From the NCBI RefSeq assembly GCF_900476215.1, contig NZ_LS483446.1, positions 1,302,001 to 1,366,000 of the forward strand: a stretch of 64,000 bases of DNA, read 5' to 3'. Source of the DNA: Helicobacter mustelae. Lineage in GTDB: Bacteria; Campylobacterota; Campylobacteria; Campylobacterales; Helicobacteraceae. Below are positions 45,185 to 54,861 of the stretch, one piece after another; the stretch's first letter is position 1; each line of letters opens with the position of its first letter. The notes beneath the pieces were generated by a model. That model saw only the letters and a list, made by a program, of their open reading frames with translations, did not search any database and had not been told where the DNA came from. Both the position numbers and the translations under genes were made by a program.

Positions 45185-46081
45185 CTAAAAATGTAGAAAA
45201 AATATTTTGTAGAAAATATCCAAAAAAATAAAACCCAAAAAAATAAAACCCAAATAGCCATTGGTAACAAAAAATGCCCTGGGAATGTTTAGCAAATCCT
45301 TTTGAACCAAATACTGCTCATAAGCCAACATCCCCATCGCCACAAAAAGACCCAGGTATGCAAAAAGTCCTCCATGAATAAACATCACAAAGGCCAACCA
45401 AAAAACCACTGCCAAAAAATGGGAAAGTCTAGAAAAAAACAAGGTCTTATCAATCCCAAAGCGTGAAGGAAAAGAAAACAACCCCTCTTTTTTGTCAAAT
45501 TCCATATCCTGCAGGGAATACAGCAAATCAAATCCTGCCACCCAAAACAAAACGCCAAGAGCCAGTAACACACTCCACAACGGCACAACCCCCAAAATCG
45601 CAATTACTCCAGAAATTGGCGCTAAGGCCAGGCAGACACCCAAAAAATAATGCGCCATGACGCTAAAGCGCTTCATATAAGAATAGAGTGCTAGAATCAC
45701 CAAAAACAAAAAAGAAAGCCCAAAGGCCAGGGAATTGATGCAATAACTCACCAAAATGAAAATCACTGCATTAAAAACACAAAAAAGCGCCACAGATTTT
45801 GCGCTGATGCGGCCATCTACACTGGGGCGATTTTTGGTGCGGTTATTTTTGCGATCAATATCCCGATCGCAAAAGCGATTGAATCCCATAGCAAAATTTC
45901 GTGCACTAATGAGGGCAATAGTGCAAAGCAGGAGCAAGGTAAGATTTTCCCTCCAAGAAAATTCTTGCGAGGAATATTTTTTAAACAGCGCGATACTAAT
46001 TGCCATGAGGCTAAATGCTGCAGAAAATATAGTGTGCTCAAACATCACCAATTCGCTGAAATTTTTGAGTTTTTTCCACAT
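45185..46081 (-). CDS. ubiA: UbiA-type prenyltransferase of menaquinone synthesis (MqnP-like)
   Basis: Integral membrane aromatic prenyltransferase, 298 residues, about eight helices. Both Asp-rich motifs are present: NRFCDRDIDRKNNRT (near 68) and LQDMEFDKKEG (near 190). Helicobacters make menaquinone by the futalosine route, where the UbiA-like enzyme is called MqnP; that role is inferred from pathway knowledge. The gene follows DUF502 and comEC in the dnaB series. Confidence 0.9.
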   Translation of the reverse strand: MWKKLKNFSELVMFEHTIFSAAFSLMAISIALFKKYSSQEFSWRENLTLLLLCTIALISARNFAMGFNRFCDRDIDRKNNRTKNRPSVDGRISAKSVALFCVFNAVIFILVSYCINSLAFGLSFLFLVILALYSYMKRFSVMAHYFLGVCLALAPISGVIAILGVVPLWSVLLALGVLFWVAGFDLLYSLQDMEFDKKEGLFSFPSRFGIDKTLFFSRLSHFLAVVFWLAFVMFIHGGLFAYLGLFVAMGMLAYEQYLVQKDLLNIPRAFFVTNGYLGFIFLGFIFLDIFYKIFFLHF

Positions 46082-46624
46082 TTATTTCAAGCCCAAAGAG
46101 ACGACTTTTTTTAGGCCATCAGAGACACTCATCTCTGTTTTCCTGATCTTGTCCTTGGGTACGCGCAGCAAGATCCCAGAGGTGGGATTTGGTGTAGTAG
46201 GCACAAACACCCAAAAAACCTCTTCCTCTTCTTTGGTGATGAATCCCACCACATCATGACCTGCCAAATCCACAAACACAACACCCAAATAATCCTTATC
46301 CCCGCCGCCAGAAAACATTTTTACCATGTCCTTCAAAATGCTATACACCACGCCAATTCCCGGGATCTTGGCGATGAGGAATTCTGAGAATTTGAGCAAA
46401 AGAAGTTCACGATTCTTCTCAAATAAATATCCCGCATAAATCAAAGTCAAACAGGTAAACATCAACACCAAAACTGTCCCCCAGATGCTATTGGATGTGG
46501 TGTTAAAAATAAATTGCACAATATAGCTAACAATCCCAAAAATAAAAGATAGTAGCCAAATTAAAATTCCAAAGGGCAGAAGCACCAACAACCCCTTGCC
46601 AAGCAAGCGAAAAATTGTCTGCAT
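46082..46624 (-). CDS. DUF502-family membrane protein
   Basis: 180 residues with two hydrophobic segments (about 10-35 and 50-72), then GIGVVYSILKDMVKMFSGG and GFITKEEEEVFWVFVPTTPNPTSG, the typical DUF502 C-terminal block. The family is widespread and of unknown role; it was formerly grouped with transporter-like proteins. Adjacent to ubiA with no gap. Confidence 0.85.
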   Translation of the reverse strand: MQTIFRLLGKGLLVLLPFGILIWLLSFIFGIVSYIVQFIFNTTSNSIWGTVLVLMFTCLTLIYAGYLFEKNRELLLLKFSEFLIAKIPGIGVVYSILKDMVKMFSGGGDKDYLGVVFVDLAGHDVVGFITKEEEEVFWVFVPTTPNPTSGILLRVPKDKIRKTEMSVSDGLKKVVSLGLK

Positions 46625-46645
46625 AAAAATCTCTTTTTGTTTTTA

Positions 46646-47950
46646 TTATACTCCAATGCCTAGGATTTTGCAAAATCTAAGCAACAAAAAACCATAAAAC
46701 CCTATGCCAAAAAGCAACAGCACAAAAAATATTTTTCTGGAAAAAATGGCCCCAAAACTCGCCAAAACATAACCCAAAAACAAGGGCCATGGGGTATAGA
46801 ATTCAATAAAGGGGATTTTTGCACCCAAAACCCAAAGATAAAAAGGATCTAATGCATCCCCAAGGCCCAAGAGATGCAGCGCAATCACCAAGGGAAAATA
46901 CAGGGGAAAAATCATGCTAATAGAGATCGCGAGAAACTGATAGGGCGAAAAATAAGGAAAATAAAAATGCACCACAATCCCCATGAGCAAAAACATGCAG
47001 AGATTAAACCCAAAAAAATAAAGCAAGATTCTTTTTTTGGGGACATGTCGCACAAAAAGAAAAATATAAAACACACCAAACACAGAAAGCACAAAGCCAA
47101 CATTCCATGCAAAGCTAGGGAAAAAAGCTAACGATAATAACACCACCACAAAAAGCATGGAAAAAGAAAACAATGCCACGCCCCCCAAATAAAACAAATA
47201 CGCCAATGCTGCCATCAAAAATGCGCGAAAAAATGCGGGCTGAAATTCCAATAGCACCAAATACCCAAACATTCCCAAAAGCACCAAACAACCCAGGTCA
47301 TAATACAAATTTCGGTAGGGGAAGAATCTTTTTTGCAAAAAACGATAGGGGAGAAATAAGAGAAAAAACAAAATACTAGAAAGCAATCCTAGGTGAAATC
47401 CGCTAATAGCGATGAGATGAGAGATCCCTGTGACATTGGCAATATTGCGCCAGGCAGGATTGACCCTATCGCCAAAAAACAAAGCCTTATACAGCAGCGC
47501 ACTATTGGCATCACCATGCTGCTTATCGATAAAATCCCGCAGGGGCTTTTTGTAGCTTTCTTTGGGTAGGAGGCTTAACTGATAGGTGTGAAAATAACAG
47601 CTTTTTAAAAATTCCCAAAAGCTACATTCTGCCATTTTCCCAAATACCCGAACATCCCGATAAATCAAGTCTTTGAGGTCCTGGCGCGAAGTAGTATAAA
47701 AAATATGAGCATTCCTATCTTCTAGCTTCAGCACAAAATAGGATTTTCCTCCCTTTTGTTTGCGATACTGGAGCTTGATCGTTGCTTGCAAGGCTTGAGG
47801 CTCTGATTTGCTATAGCCTTGGTAATCCTGATAGATACCAAAAAGATTGTAGGAAAAAATCAAAAAAGAGAAAAATATAAAAAACGCCCATTCCTTTTTG
47901 CCAGACAAAACAGGAATGGGAGAGGGACTTGATTGGATCCTTGGGCGCAA
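46646..47950 (-). CDS. comEC: ComEC/Rec2-type DNA-uptake channel
   Basis: Inner-membrane protein that passes single-stranded DNA during natural transformation. 434 residues, the short Helicobacter form. A soluble OB-like part (about 45-110) is followed by the competence domain: GDRVNPAWRNIANVTGISHLIAISGFHLGLL then many transmembrane helices. The beta-lactamase-like domain of longer ComEC is missing, as in H. pylori. Confidence 0.92.
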   Translation of the reverse strand: MRPRIQSSPSPIPVLSGKKEWAFFIFFSFLIFSYNLFGIYQDYQGYSKSEPQALQATIKLQYRKQKGGKSYFVLKLEDRNAHIFYTTSRQDLKDLIYRDVRVFGKMAECSFWEFLKSCYFHTYQLSLLPKESYKKPLRDFIDKQHGDANSALLYKALFFGDRVNPAWRNIANVTGISHLIAISGFHLGLLSSILFFLLFLPYRFLQKRFFPYRNLYYDLGCLVLLGMFGYLVLLEFQPAFFRAFLMAALAYLFYLGGVALFSFSMLFVVVLLSLAFFPSFAWNVGFVLSVFGVFYIFLFVRHVPKKRILLYFFGFNLCMFLLMGIVVHFYFPYFSPYQFLAISISMIFPLYFPLVIALHLLGLGDALDPFYLWVLGAKIPFIEFYTPWPLFLGYVLASFGAIFSRKIFFVLLLFGIGFYGFLLLRFCKILGIGV

Positions 47951-47953
47951 AAA

Positions 47954-49444
47954 CTAGCCTAAATTACCAGGCAATGCGAGCTCCTCTCCCAAACGCTCAT
48001 CATCCAGGTTTTTTGTGGCTTGATATTCGTGCTCCTCCATACCCTTGGCGCGATTTTCAAAACGCGTAAATCTTTTGCTAAACTGGATCTTGATATCTCT
48101 AGTTTCCCCATTGCGATTTTTTGCCACCAAAATCTCTGCATCACTTACTTCTGCATTTTGCAACTTCTGAAATTCCTGGAGGGCTCTTTTTAGCGCCTCG
48201 TCATTTTTCTGCCCCTTTTCTTGGAGATCACGACGCAGACGCTCGATTTTGGAGCGCAGCTCACGGATGTGGTAAATCTCTTCGCGATAAAGGAAAAGGA
48301 TGATATCTGCATCCTGCTCGATAGAACCAGATTCCCGCAGATCTGAGAGAATGGGGCGCTTATCATCACGCGCCTCTAATGTGCGATTGAGCTGGGAAAG
48401 CGCGATGATGGGGATTTGCAACTCGCGCGCAAGGATCTTTAGCCCCCGACTAATCTCACTCACCTCCAAGTGGCGATCGCGATTTTCTTTATCCACCCCG
48501 CGCATCAACTGCAAATAATCCACGATGGCAATGCCAATATTGGGATTTTGGGATTTGAGTTTTCTGAGTTTGGAGCGCAATTGATGGATGTTTAGAGAGC
48601 CGCCATCATCGATAAAAAGCTCTCTTTGAGCAAGCTGATCTGCATAGCGAGTCAAAATGTCAATTTGCCCATCATCCAAATTTCCAATTTTTAATTTTTG
48701 CAAGGGAAGAGAACTAAGCGCTGAGATCATTCTCAACATCAATTGCTCTGCTGGCATCTCCAGGCTAAAAACTGCCACCCCTATGTTGCGATTTAGAATA
48801 TGTTGGGCCATATTCAAAAACAATGTCGTCTTCCCCATGGATGGGCGCGCGCCAATGATGATCAAATCCCCCTTGTTAAACCCAGTGGTCACCTCATCTA
48901 GCTCCAAAAATCCCGTGGTCACCCCAGTGATAATCGAATTGCCCCTTTGCTTATGCTCTAAAATCCTATCAACAGTGGAATCTAAAATATCCTTGACATT
49001 GCGAAAATCACTCTGCGCACTATTTGTAGAAATCTCAAAAATCTTTTTTTCCACTACATTTAAGATCTCAGCGCTATCTAACTCCTCATTCAAGGATTGC
49101 TCCCGCAGGGTGTTGGCGAGGCTGTGCAGCTCGCGCTTTAAAGAGATATTTTTAAGCTCCTTGATATATGCCTCGATATTGGCGATGGGATTGGTGGCCA
49201 AAATCTTTACAAACTCCTCATCACTGACCAATCTCTTGTCCACTCTATTGCGCACAAAATCCTCATCCAAGGGATTTTTTTGCTTGTGCAAACTCACACA
49301 AACTTCAAAAATATTGCGATGGGCAGGATAGGCAAAATCTTTGGGCTGCAGATCATCTAGGATGTTTTCAAAATTGGAGGGATCAAACAAAATGCTAGAG
49401 AGGATGGTGCGTTCCAAATTTGCATAATAACCTGTGTTTTCCAT
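47954..49444 (-). CDS. dnaB: Replicative DNA helicase DnaB
   Basis: Hexameric 5'-3' helicase of the replisome. 496 residues: an N-terminal primase-interacting domain, then the RecA-like domain with Walker A GARPSMGKTTL (near 200), GVAVFSLEM and the DnaB H4-type loop IVDYLQLMRG; QLNRTLEARDDKRPILSDLRESGSIEQDAD is canonical. An acidic, coiled insertion (about 385-430) follows the ATPase core. Head of the long minus-strand series to nadC. Confidence 0.97.
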   Translation of the reverse strand: MENTGYYANLERTILSSILFDPSNFENILDDLQPKDFAYPAHRNIFEVCVSLHKQKNPLDEDFVRNRVDKRLVSDEEFVKILATNPIANIEAYIKELKNISLKRELHSLANTLREQSLNEELDSAEILNVVEKKIFEISTNSAQSDFRNVKDILDSTVDRILEHKQRGNSIITGVTTGFLELDEVTTGFNKGDLIIIGARPSMGKTTLFLNMAQHILNRNIGVAVFSLEMPAEQLMLRMISALSSLPLQKLKIGNLDDGQIDILTRYADQLAQRELFIDDGGSLNIHQLRSKLRKLKSQNPNIGIAIVDYLQLMRGVDKENRDRHLEVSEISRGLKILARELQIPIIALSQLNRTLEARDDKRPILSDLRESGSIEQDADIILFLYREEIYHIRELRSKIERLRRDLQEKGQKNDEALKRALQEFQKLQNAEVSDAEILVAKNRNGETRDIKIQFSKRFTRFENRAKGMEEHEYQATKNLDDERLGEELALPGNLG

Positions 49445-49594
49445 GGATTTATCCCTTAAGCAAATGTTACATCACTGCAAAATTCTATCAAAAATCCCCC
49501 AAATTTTGCTGATTTCTACACTTTTAAATCTCTAAAATTGCCTCCTAAAAAAATTTTCAGTAAAATCTAAAAAATAACAAGAATAACAAGAAAC

Positions 49595-50428
49595 ATGAGA
49601 AGATTCACTCAAAAAATTCAAAAAAACCTAAGCATGGTTTATAATTTTCTAACCCATGAACAAGAGATTTTCTATTATGCTGCGAGTCTGAGTTTTTACA
49701 CCATCTTTGCCATCATCCCGCTATTGTTTATCATCTTTTCCATCCTTTCCCATCTCCCGAGCTTCCAATACCGACTCGAAGATGTAAGGAATGTAATTTT
49801 TTCTTATATCATCCCTATAGATAGCGATATTCTCAACAATATGCTCAATGACTTCATGATCAATGCGCCAAAAATGGGGATGGTTGGCTTTGTTTATATT
49901 ATCTTTACTTCGCTTTTCTTTTTTCGCAACTATGAATTTATCACATCAAGAATGTTTAACTCAAAACCACGTAAAATCCTGGATTCTTTGATGGTGCATT
50001 GGCTCCTAATTACCTTTTTCCCCATCATGATTATGATATTTTTTTATGGCAGACATGAGTTAAAATCCATCCTTACTAACCCATTTTTGATTTTTCTATC
50101 CATTAAGATTGCTCCCTGGATTGTCAATTGCCTCTTTTTCATGATGCTTTTTCAAATCTCTGCCAACAAAACGCTCAATAAAAAAATCCTAATCTTTTCT
50201 TCATTCCTCTGTGCGAGTATGTGGCAGTTTTTCAAGTGGGCATTTTTTTATTACGTCACTTACAACAAGGCATATCCTAGCCTTTATGGCTCAATCTCGA
50301 TTCTGCCAATTTTCATGCTGTGGATTTATATTTCTTGGACGATCCTGCTGTTTGGGATGCGATTGTGCGAAGGAATGAATATTTTCACGGATTCTAAAGA
50401 AGCAGCAAAAGACACCGACCTCAAATAA
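49595..50428 (+). CDS. YihY/virulence-factor-BrkB-family membrane protein
   Basis: 277 residues with about six membrane helices. FYYAASLSFYTIFAIIPLLFIIFSI is the family start and KAYPSLYGSISILPIFMLWIYISWTILLFG the characteristic last block. Formerly misnamed ribonuclease BN. Function uncertain; some members affect complement resistance or envelope. It ends just before a small-RNA locus. Confidence 0.88.
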   Translation: MRRFTQKIQKNLSMVYNFLTHEQEIFYYAASLSFYTIFAIIPLLFIIFSILSHLPSFQYRLEDVRNVIFSYIIPIDSDILNNMLNDFMINAPKMGMVGFVYIIFTSLFFFRNYEFITSRMFNSKPRKILDSLMVHWLLITFFPIMIMIFFYGRHELKSILTNPFLIFLSIKIAPWIVNCLFFMMLFQISANKTLNKKILIFSSFLCASMWQFFKWAFFYYVTYNKAYPSLYGSISILPIFMLWIYISWTILLFGMRLCEGMNIFTDSKEAAKDTDLK

Positions 50429-50472
50429 GGCCGATGTCCCAAATATCAATCTTTGTAAATAACTTAACAAAA

Positions 50473-50565
50473 CAAAAAGGAGAGCAGTGCACAACCTACG
50501 GCAAAGAAAGGAGGGGGAGGTAACCTTGCCATACTGTGCACTGAGTCAGCTTTGACGCTGACTGT
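50473..50565 (-). ncRNA. repG: RepG-like small RNA
   Basis: Reads leftward, divergent from hsrA. A first hairpin AGTCAGC/GCTGACT (50563-50544) is followed by a long terminator hairpin AGTGCACA/TGTGCACT (arms 50542-50535 and 50493-50486) with an inner GGCAA-TTGCC part, and then a T-run. Its apical loop (about 50523-50503) is C/U-only apart from one A: TTACCTCCCCCTCCTTTCTTT. This is the layout of H. pylori RepG, which uses the C/U loop to pair with G-runs in mRNA leaders and lies beside the hsrA homologue (HP1043). A TAGTAT box (50575-50570) fits as -10. Homology is inferred from structure and position. Confidence 0.75.
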
Positions 50566-50629
50566 TAGAATACTAACAAAAAAAACCTAATCAAAGTAAA
50601 TGACAAAAATAAATCATCAATAATGTTGC

Positions 50630-50657
50630 TTAAGTTAAGATAAAAATATGCTATAAT
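50630..50657 (+). promoter_or_regulatory. hsrA promoter with a possible autoregulatory site
   Basis: TATAAT at 50652-50657 stands about 35 bp before the ATG. The -35 region contains TTGCTTAAGTTAAG, a double TTAAG-like word similar to sites described for HsrA/HP1043 self-binding. The site is proposed from pattern only. Confidence 0.5.
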
Positions 50658-50691
50658 CAGGCAAAATCAAAAGTTCCAGAAGGATAGGAAT

Positions 50692-51354
50692 ATGCGCATC
50701 TTGCTGATTGACAAGGACGACAGCTTCATCAAAAATCTCAATAGCTTTTTTACAAAGCGCAATTACCAAACTGATGTTGCTGGCAATCTAAAAGATGGCT
50801 ATTATTTCATTGATATTCGCAATTATGATGTGGTTTTGCTCAGCTGCACCTATGATGATGCCTCAGAGCTCCTAGTAGACATCAAGGCAAAAAATCCAAA
50901 AACCATCATCATCGTCACCGACAAAAAAATCCACCCTGAAACAGAAATTAAAATGTTCAAACTCGGCGCAGATGATTATATCCCAAAGCCCAGCGATGAA
51001 AATGCTCTACTTGCTAGGATCGAGGCAAGACTGCGCTTTAGCGACACAGAAGTCATCAAATTTGGAGATCTCATCATCAATCCTGCCGAGGAGCGCATCT
51101 CCTACAAAGAAAAGGAGATTGAGGTCAAGGGCAAGCCATTTGAGGTACTCACCCACCTCGCTCGCCACAAGGATCGCATCGTATCCAAAGAGCAGTTGCT
51201 TGATGCCATCTGGGAGGAGCCAGAGCTCGTCACCCCAAATGTCATCGAAGTTGCAATCAATCAAATCCGCCAAAAGCTTGACAAACCCCTCAAAATCTCC
51301 ACAGTGGAGACTGTGCGACGCAGGGGATATCGCTTCTGCTATTCCGAAAAATAA
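50692..51354 (+). CDS. hsrA: Essential orphan response regulator HsrA (HP1043-type)
   Basis: OmpR-family regulator that in H. pylori is essential and works without phosphorylation. 220 residues. The receiver (1-115) keeps the IDKDD acidic start and KPS lysine, but Ser51 stands where the phospho-accepting Asp should be (VVLLSCTYDD). The DNA-binding domain from about 120 is almost the same as I recall for HP1043: KGKPFEVLTHLARHKDRIVSK, then VEVAINQIRQK-like and RRGYRFCY. AAGGA precedes the ATG. No sensor kinase is adjacent. Confidence 0.94.
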   Translation: MRILLIDKDDSFIKNLNSFFTKRNYQTDVAGNLKDGYYFIDIRNYDVVLLSCTYDDASELLVDIKAKNPKTIIIVTDKKIHPETEIKMFKLGADDYIPKPSDENALLARIEARLRFSDTEVIKFGDLIINPAEERISYKEKEIEVKGKPFEVLTHLARHKDRIVSKEQLLDAIWEEPELVTPNVIEVAINQIRQKLDKPLKISTVETVRRRGYRFCYSEK

Positions 51355-51637
51355 TTCACACATTCTGAGATCATTTTTATGACTTCTTAATATTTTTACA
51401 TCTGGGCTATCAGGCAAGTTGACCCCCACTCGTAAAAAAATCCATTTCATCGTCAAAAACACTCATTTATCGCTTGCAAAAATGCGATAAATCCTCATGC
51501 TAGGAGGCCCCAATCCAAATACCTTCCTACAAAAAAGCAGCAACACTTTGGTTCTGTTTTTGCCCATCGTAAAAATAATCACCCCCATGAAAAGCATGCC
51601 TACCCACACCCCTCAAAAGCCCATCCAAAAATCCAGC

Positions 51638-52762
51638 TCAGCCCTTTAGCCAGCCCTTAATTTTCTCATAGGCCAATTCAAAAATCCCCTTATGAGGCTC
51701 ACTCTCCTGTCCAAAACTTTTGTGCAATTGCTCTAATAATGCCTTTTGTGCTTTATCAATTTTTCTGGGGTAGATAGTCTTTATAATGACGATAAATCTC
51801 CCTTTTTGATGTGAGCGCACACCCTTGACTCCTTCATTTTTGAAGACAAATTGCTCACGATCTCTTGTGCCAATTGGCAGATTTAACTCCACCTCACCTC
51901 TAAGCGTAGGAATCTTAATCTGCGTACCCAAAGCAATGGAGGTAAAAAACACCGGCACTTCTATATAGATATCATCTCCATCACGGATGAAATGCTCATC
52001 TTGCTCCACGCTGATATGCACATACAAGACCCCTCTTGCAGCATTTTTATTGAGCAGATTTCCATGTTTTTCCATACGCAAAGTATTGCCCTCATTCACT
52101 CCCTCAGGAATATTAACCTGCACCTCCTCTTGATGGGATTCATATCCCCTGCCCTTGCAGGTTTTGCAATTTTCTGCACTCATCTCCCCTCTACCTTGGC
52201 AATGCGGACAGGTCTGCCCAATAGCCATGAATCCCTGTTGAATAAATACCTGCCCCCTTCCCTGACAATGCGAGCAAGTCTGAAGTTTTCCATTTTTGGC
52301 ACCGCTGCCATCACAATCCTTACAATAGGCCTTGTATTCCAAATTAATGCTTTTTCTGCAGCCAAACACTGCTTCTTTGAAGCTTAGATTCAGCCTAATT
52401 TCGAGATCTGGATGAAATTTTGCTTGTTTTTTTTGTCGACCTCCACCAAAGCCCCCAAACATATCAAAGATGGATCCAAAGCCTTCAAACAAATCACTGA
52501 AATCCGCGCCACTAAAACCGTGATAACCTCCATTTTTCAATCCCTCCTTACCATATTTTTTATAGATTTCGCGCTTTTCATCATCGCTTAAAACCTCATA
52601 GGCCTCATTAACTTGCTTGAATTTTTCCTCTGCTTCTTTGTCGTTGGGATTTCGATCAGGATGATATTTTAATGCCATTTTACGGTAGGCTTTTTTAATG
52701 ATTTCCTTATCATCAGTCACACTAATTTCTAGTATTTCATAATATTCCAAAACATTCTCCAA
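51638..52762 (-). CDS. dnaJ: Chaperone protein DnaJ
   Basis: DnaK co-chaperone, 374 residues. J-domain at 1-70 with HPD in [12 protein letters not shown]; Gly/Phe-rich linker about 75-105; four zinc CxxCxGxG motifs ([32 protein letters not shown]) at about 145-205; a substrate-binding C-terminal part. Divergent from recR with about 63 bp between. The stretch 51355-51637 after hsrA shows nothing I can name. Confidence 0.97.
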   Translation of the reverse strand: MENVLEYYEILEISVTDDKEIIKKAYRKMALKYHPDRNPNDKEAEEKFKQVNEAYEVLSDDEKREIYKKYGKEGLKNGGYHGFSGADFSDLFEGFGSIFDMFGGFGGGRQKKQAKFHPDLEIRLNLSFKEAVFGCRKSINLEYKAYCKDCDGSGAKNGKLQTCSHCQGRGQVFIQQGFMAIGQTCPHCQGRGEMSAENCKTCKGRGYESHQEEVQVNIPEGVNEGNTLRMEKHGNLLNKNAARGVLYVHISVEQDEHFIRDGDDIYIEVPVFFTSIALGTQIKIPTLRGEVELNLPIGTRDREQFVFKNEGVKGVRSHQKGRFIVIIKTIYPRKIDKAQKALLEQLHKSFGQESEPHKGIFELAYEKIKGWLKG

Positions 52763-52825
52763 AATTCACATTTTTTAAAAAATGCTAAAATTGTAGCAAA
52801 AAATCCTAGAGAAATAAGGCTGGCT

Positions 52826-53407
52826 GTGAAAAGTTACAAAAATAACCTAAGGCATTTCAATGCTCTATTAGAATCCCTAGAGCAGATCCCTGCCATCGGG
52901 AAAAAAAGCGCATTAAAAATCGCCTATGCCATCAGCGTGGAAAATAAATTTTTGGGACTAAAAATCGCACACTGCATCGAAAATGCCATCTCTCATGCAC
53001 GCAACTGCAGTCTATGCAATGCGCTGAGTGAAAATGAATTATGCGACATCTGCAGTGATGAGAATCGCGATTCCTCACAATTATGCATGGTCTTGCATTC
53101 TAAAGATATTTTTACCATCGAAGAAACAGGGGATTATAAGGGATTGTATTTTGTCATCCAGGATCCAAAGGCACTAGATTTTTCTAGATTGCAAAAACAA
53201 ATCCTAGACCACCAAACAAGAGAGATTATCTTTGCCTTCAGTCCTACGCTGGCAAATGATGCCATCATGCTGTATATCGAGGATAAGCTCCAGCATTTGG
53301 ATCTGAGTTTTAGCAAAATTGCCCAAGGTGTGCCAACGGGCATAGGGCTAGATAATGTCGATCAACTCTCGCTTTCCAAGGCCATCCTCTGGCGCACAAA
53401 AATCTAG
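52826..53407 (+). CDS. recR: Recombination mediator RecR
   Basis: Ring-forming DNA clamp that works with RecO in RecF-type repair. 193 residues. An N-terminal helix-hairpin-helix (LEQIPAIGKKSALKIAY), a zinc finger (CSLCNALSENELCDIC) and a Toprim domain (LCMVLHSKDIFTIEETGDYKGLYFV, then VPTGIGLDNVDQ) are in the right order. The start is a GTG at 52826. In H. pylori truD follows; here cytochrome c and alr are inserted. Confidence 0.94.
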   Translation: MKSYKNNLRHFNALLESLEQIPAIGKKSALKIAYAISVENKFLGLKIAHCIENAISHARNCSLCNALSENELCDICSDENRDSSQLCMVLHSKDIFTIEETGDYKGLYFVIQDPKALDFSRLQKQILDHQTREIIFAFSPTLANDAIMLYIEDKLQHLDLSFSKIAQGVPTGIGLDNVDQLSLSKAILWRTKI

Positions 53408-53440
53408 CTTTTTTAGCAGTTGCTTTTTGTATTTTTGTAG

Positions 53441-53446
53441 TATAAT
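53441..53446 (+). promoter_or_regulatory. -10 box of the cytochrome c553 gene
   Basis: TATAAT at 53441-53446, with AAAGGAAAG before the ATG at 53500. A weak TTGCTT lies 15 bp upstream of the box. Confidence 0.55.
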
Positions 53447-53499
53447 CCCAGGCATTGTTTTGATTGATTCAAGCAAAATTACAAACATAAAGGAAAGAA

Positions 53500-53802
53500 A
53501 TGAAAAGGATCGCTCTTTTTGCATTGGCAAGTTCTCTTAGCCTACTTCTAGCAGAAGCTCCTGCTATCTATAAAAAATGTCAAATATGCCACGGAGCAAC
53601 AGGGCAAAAGATGGCTCCAGGTGCCAAGCACACTATCGCAGGACAGCCTAAAGAAAAATTATTAGCAGACCTCAAGGGCTACAAAGCAGGAACTGCTGAT
53701 AATGGGGGAAATAAAGCAATCATGTACAGACAGATGAAAAATGTATCTGATGCGGATATCGAGGCATTGGCAGAGTATATCTCAAAATTGCCAGCAAAAT
53801 AA
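53500..53802 (+). CDS. Periplasmic cytochrome c553
   Basis: Monohaem cytochrome of 100 residues, an electron carrier to the cbb3 oxidase. Signal peptide to about residue 19 (ALASSLSLLLAEA), haem motif CQICH (27-31), and the axial Met probably in the YRQMKNVSDADIEALAEYIS segment. Similar to H. pylori HP1227. A hairpin AGTCGGA-TTTT-TCCGACT lies just after the stop (53804-53821). Confidence 0.93.
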   Translation: MKRIALFALASSLSLLLAEAPAIYKKCQICHGATGQKMAPGAKHTIAGQPKEKLLADLKGYKAGTADNGGNKAIMYRQMKNVSDADIEALAEYISKLPAK

Positions 53803-53803
53803 A

Positions 53804-53821
53804 AGTCGGATTTTTCCGACT
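53804..53821 (+). terminator. Hairpin between cytochrome c553 and alr
   Basis: A seven-base stem, AGTCGGA/TCCGACT, with a TTTT loop. No T-run follows, so it may reduce rather than stop transcription into alr, 12 bp later. Confidence 0.5.
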
Positions 53822-53832
53822 CTACGGACACT

Positions 53833-54861
53833 ATGGCACAAATTCTCATCGATTCTCAAAAGTATAAAAATAATCTTGATCTCATCACATCTCATTTGCA
53901 TGATAAGACAAAACTTGCAATCGTATTGAAAGACAATGCCTATGGGCATGGACTAGAAGAGATGGCCCATCTTTCACACAATTATGGCATCAAGAGTGTT
54001 TTTGTCAAAAATGAGTCAGAGGCACGAAAAATAGAGCATCTCTTTGAGCATATCACAATTTTTTATGGCATCCCAAGCTCCCCCTTGCCTCCAAATCTCC
54101 ACCCCGTCATCCATTCCAATCAAAATCTAGATCTCCTCGCCTCACCCTGTTCTGTGGAGCTCAAAATCAACATCGGAATGAATCGCAATGGAATCGCGCC
54201 AAGGGAGCTAGAATCCATGATTACAAAAATCCTCCAAAAAGATCTAGGGCTATTTGGTGTGTTTGCACACAACGGCTATGGGGATGATCTCATGGAGGAT
54301 TTTCAAAACGGGCAGCAAATCTTCCAAGAAATCAAAGAGCAAACCCTCTACCTCTCCCAAAAACTAGGATTCCCACGCCCCAGATTTCATTCCCTCAATT
54401 CCTCTGGTACGCTAAGAAGCCGGGAATTCCCGGATGATTTGGTGCGCATTGGCATGGCAGCATATGGCTATTGTGGAGCAAATTTCCCCCTTGAGATTGC
54501 AGACAGACTCCAGCCAATCGCCAGTCTCTGGGCAGACAAAATCTGCACGCATTATCTGCCTAAAGGCGCAAAGATTGGCTATAGTGGGATGAGCGTGTTG
54601 CAAGAAGACAGCTTTGTGAGCACCTATGATATTGGCTATGGAGATGGGCTCTTTCGCTTTGATGGCACACAACCTCCTTATTTTAGCGCTGATGGCTTTT
54701 TAATCCTGCCAAAAACTTCCATGGATTGCTTCTCAGCCCTCAGCACAAAAGAGCGCATTTGCGTATTTGATGATGCTAGGACATTAGCGCAGATCTTTCA
54801 TACCATCCCCTATGAAATCTTGGTGCGCATCTCTCCTTTTATCCAAAGAATCATCCTTTGA
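53833..54861 (+). CDS. alr: Alanine racemase
   Basis: PLP enzyme giving D-alanine for peptidoglycan. 342 residues. The PLP lysine is in VLKDNAYGHG (near 31-40), the Arg-Tyr catalytic segment is in KIGYSGMSVLQ and the YDIGYGDGLFR block is typical. The TGA overlaps the truD ATG. Confidence 0.92.
   Translation: MAQILIDSQKYKNNLDLITSHLHDKTKLAIVLKDNAYGHGLEEMAHLSHNYGIKSVFVKNESEARKIEHLFEHITIFYGIPSSPLPPNLHPVIHSNQNLDLLASPCSVELKINIGMNRNGIAPRELESMITKILQKDLGLFGVFAHNGYGDDLMEDFQNGQQIFQEIKEQTLYLSQKLGFPRPRFHSLNSSGTLRSREFPDDLVRIGMAAYGYCGANFPLEIADRLQPIASLWADKICTHYLPKGAKIGYSGMSVLQEDSFVSTYDIGYGDGLFRFDGTQPPYFSADGFLILPKTSMDCFSALSTKERICVFDDARTLAQIFHTIPYEILVRISPFIQRIIL

Noticed and set aside
50692-51354. hsrA as an ordinary two-component regulator
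   Set aside because: The phospho-accepting Asp is replaced by Ser and no kinase gene is adjacent; it fits the phosphorylation-independent HP1043 type.
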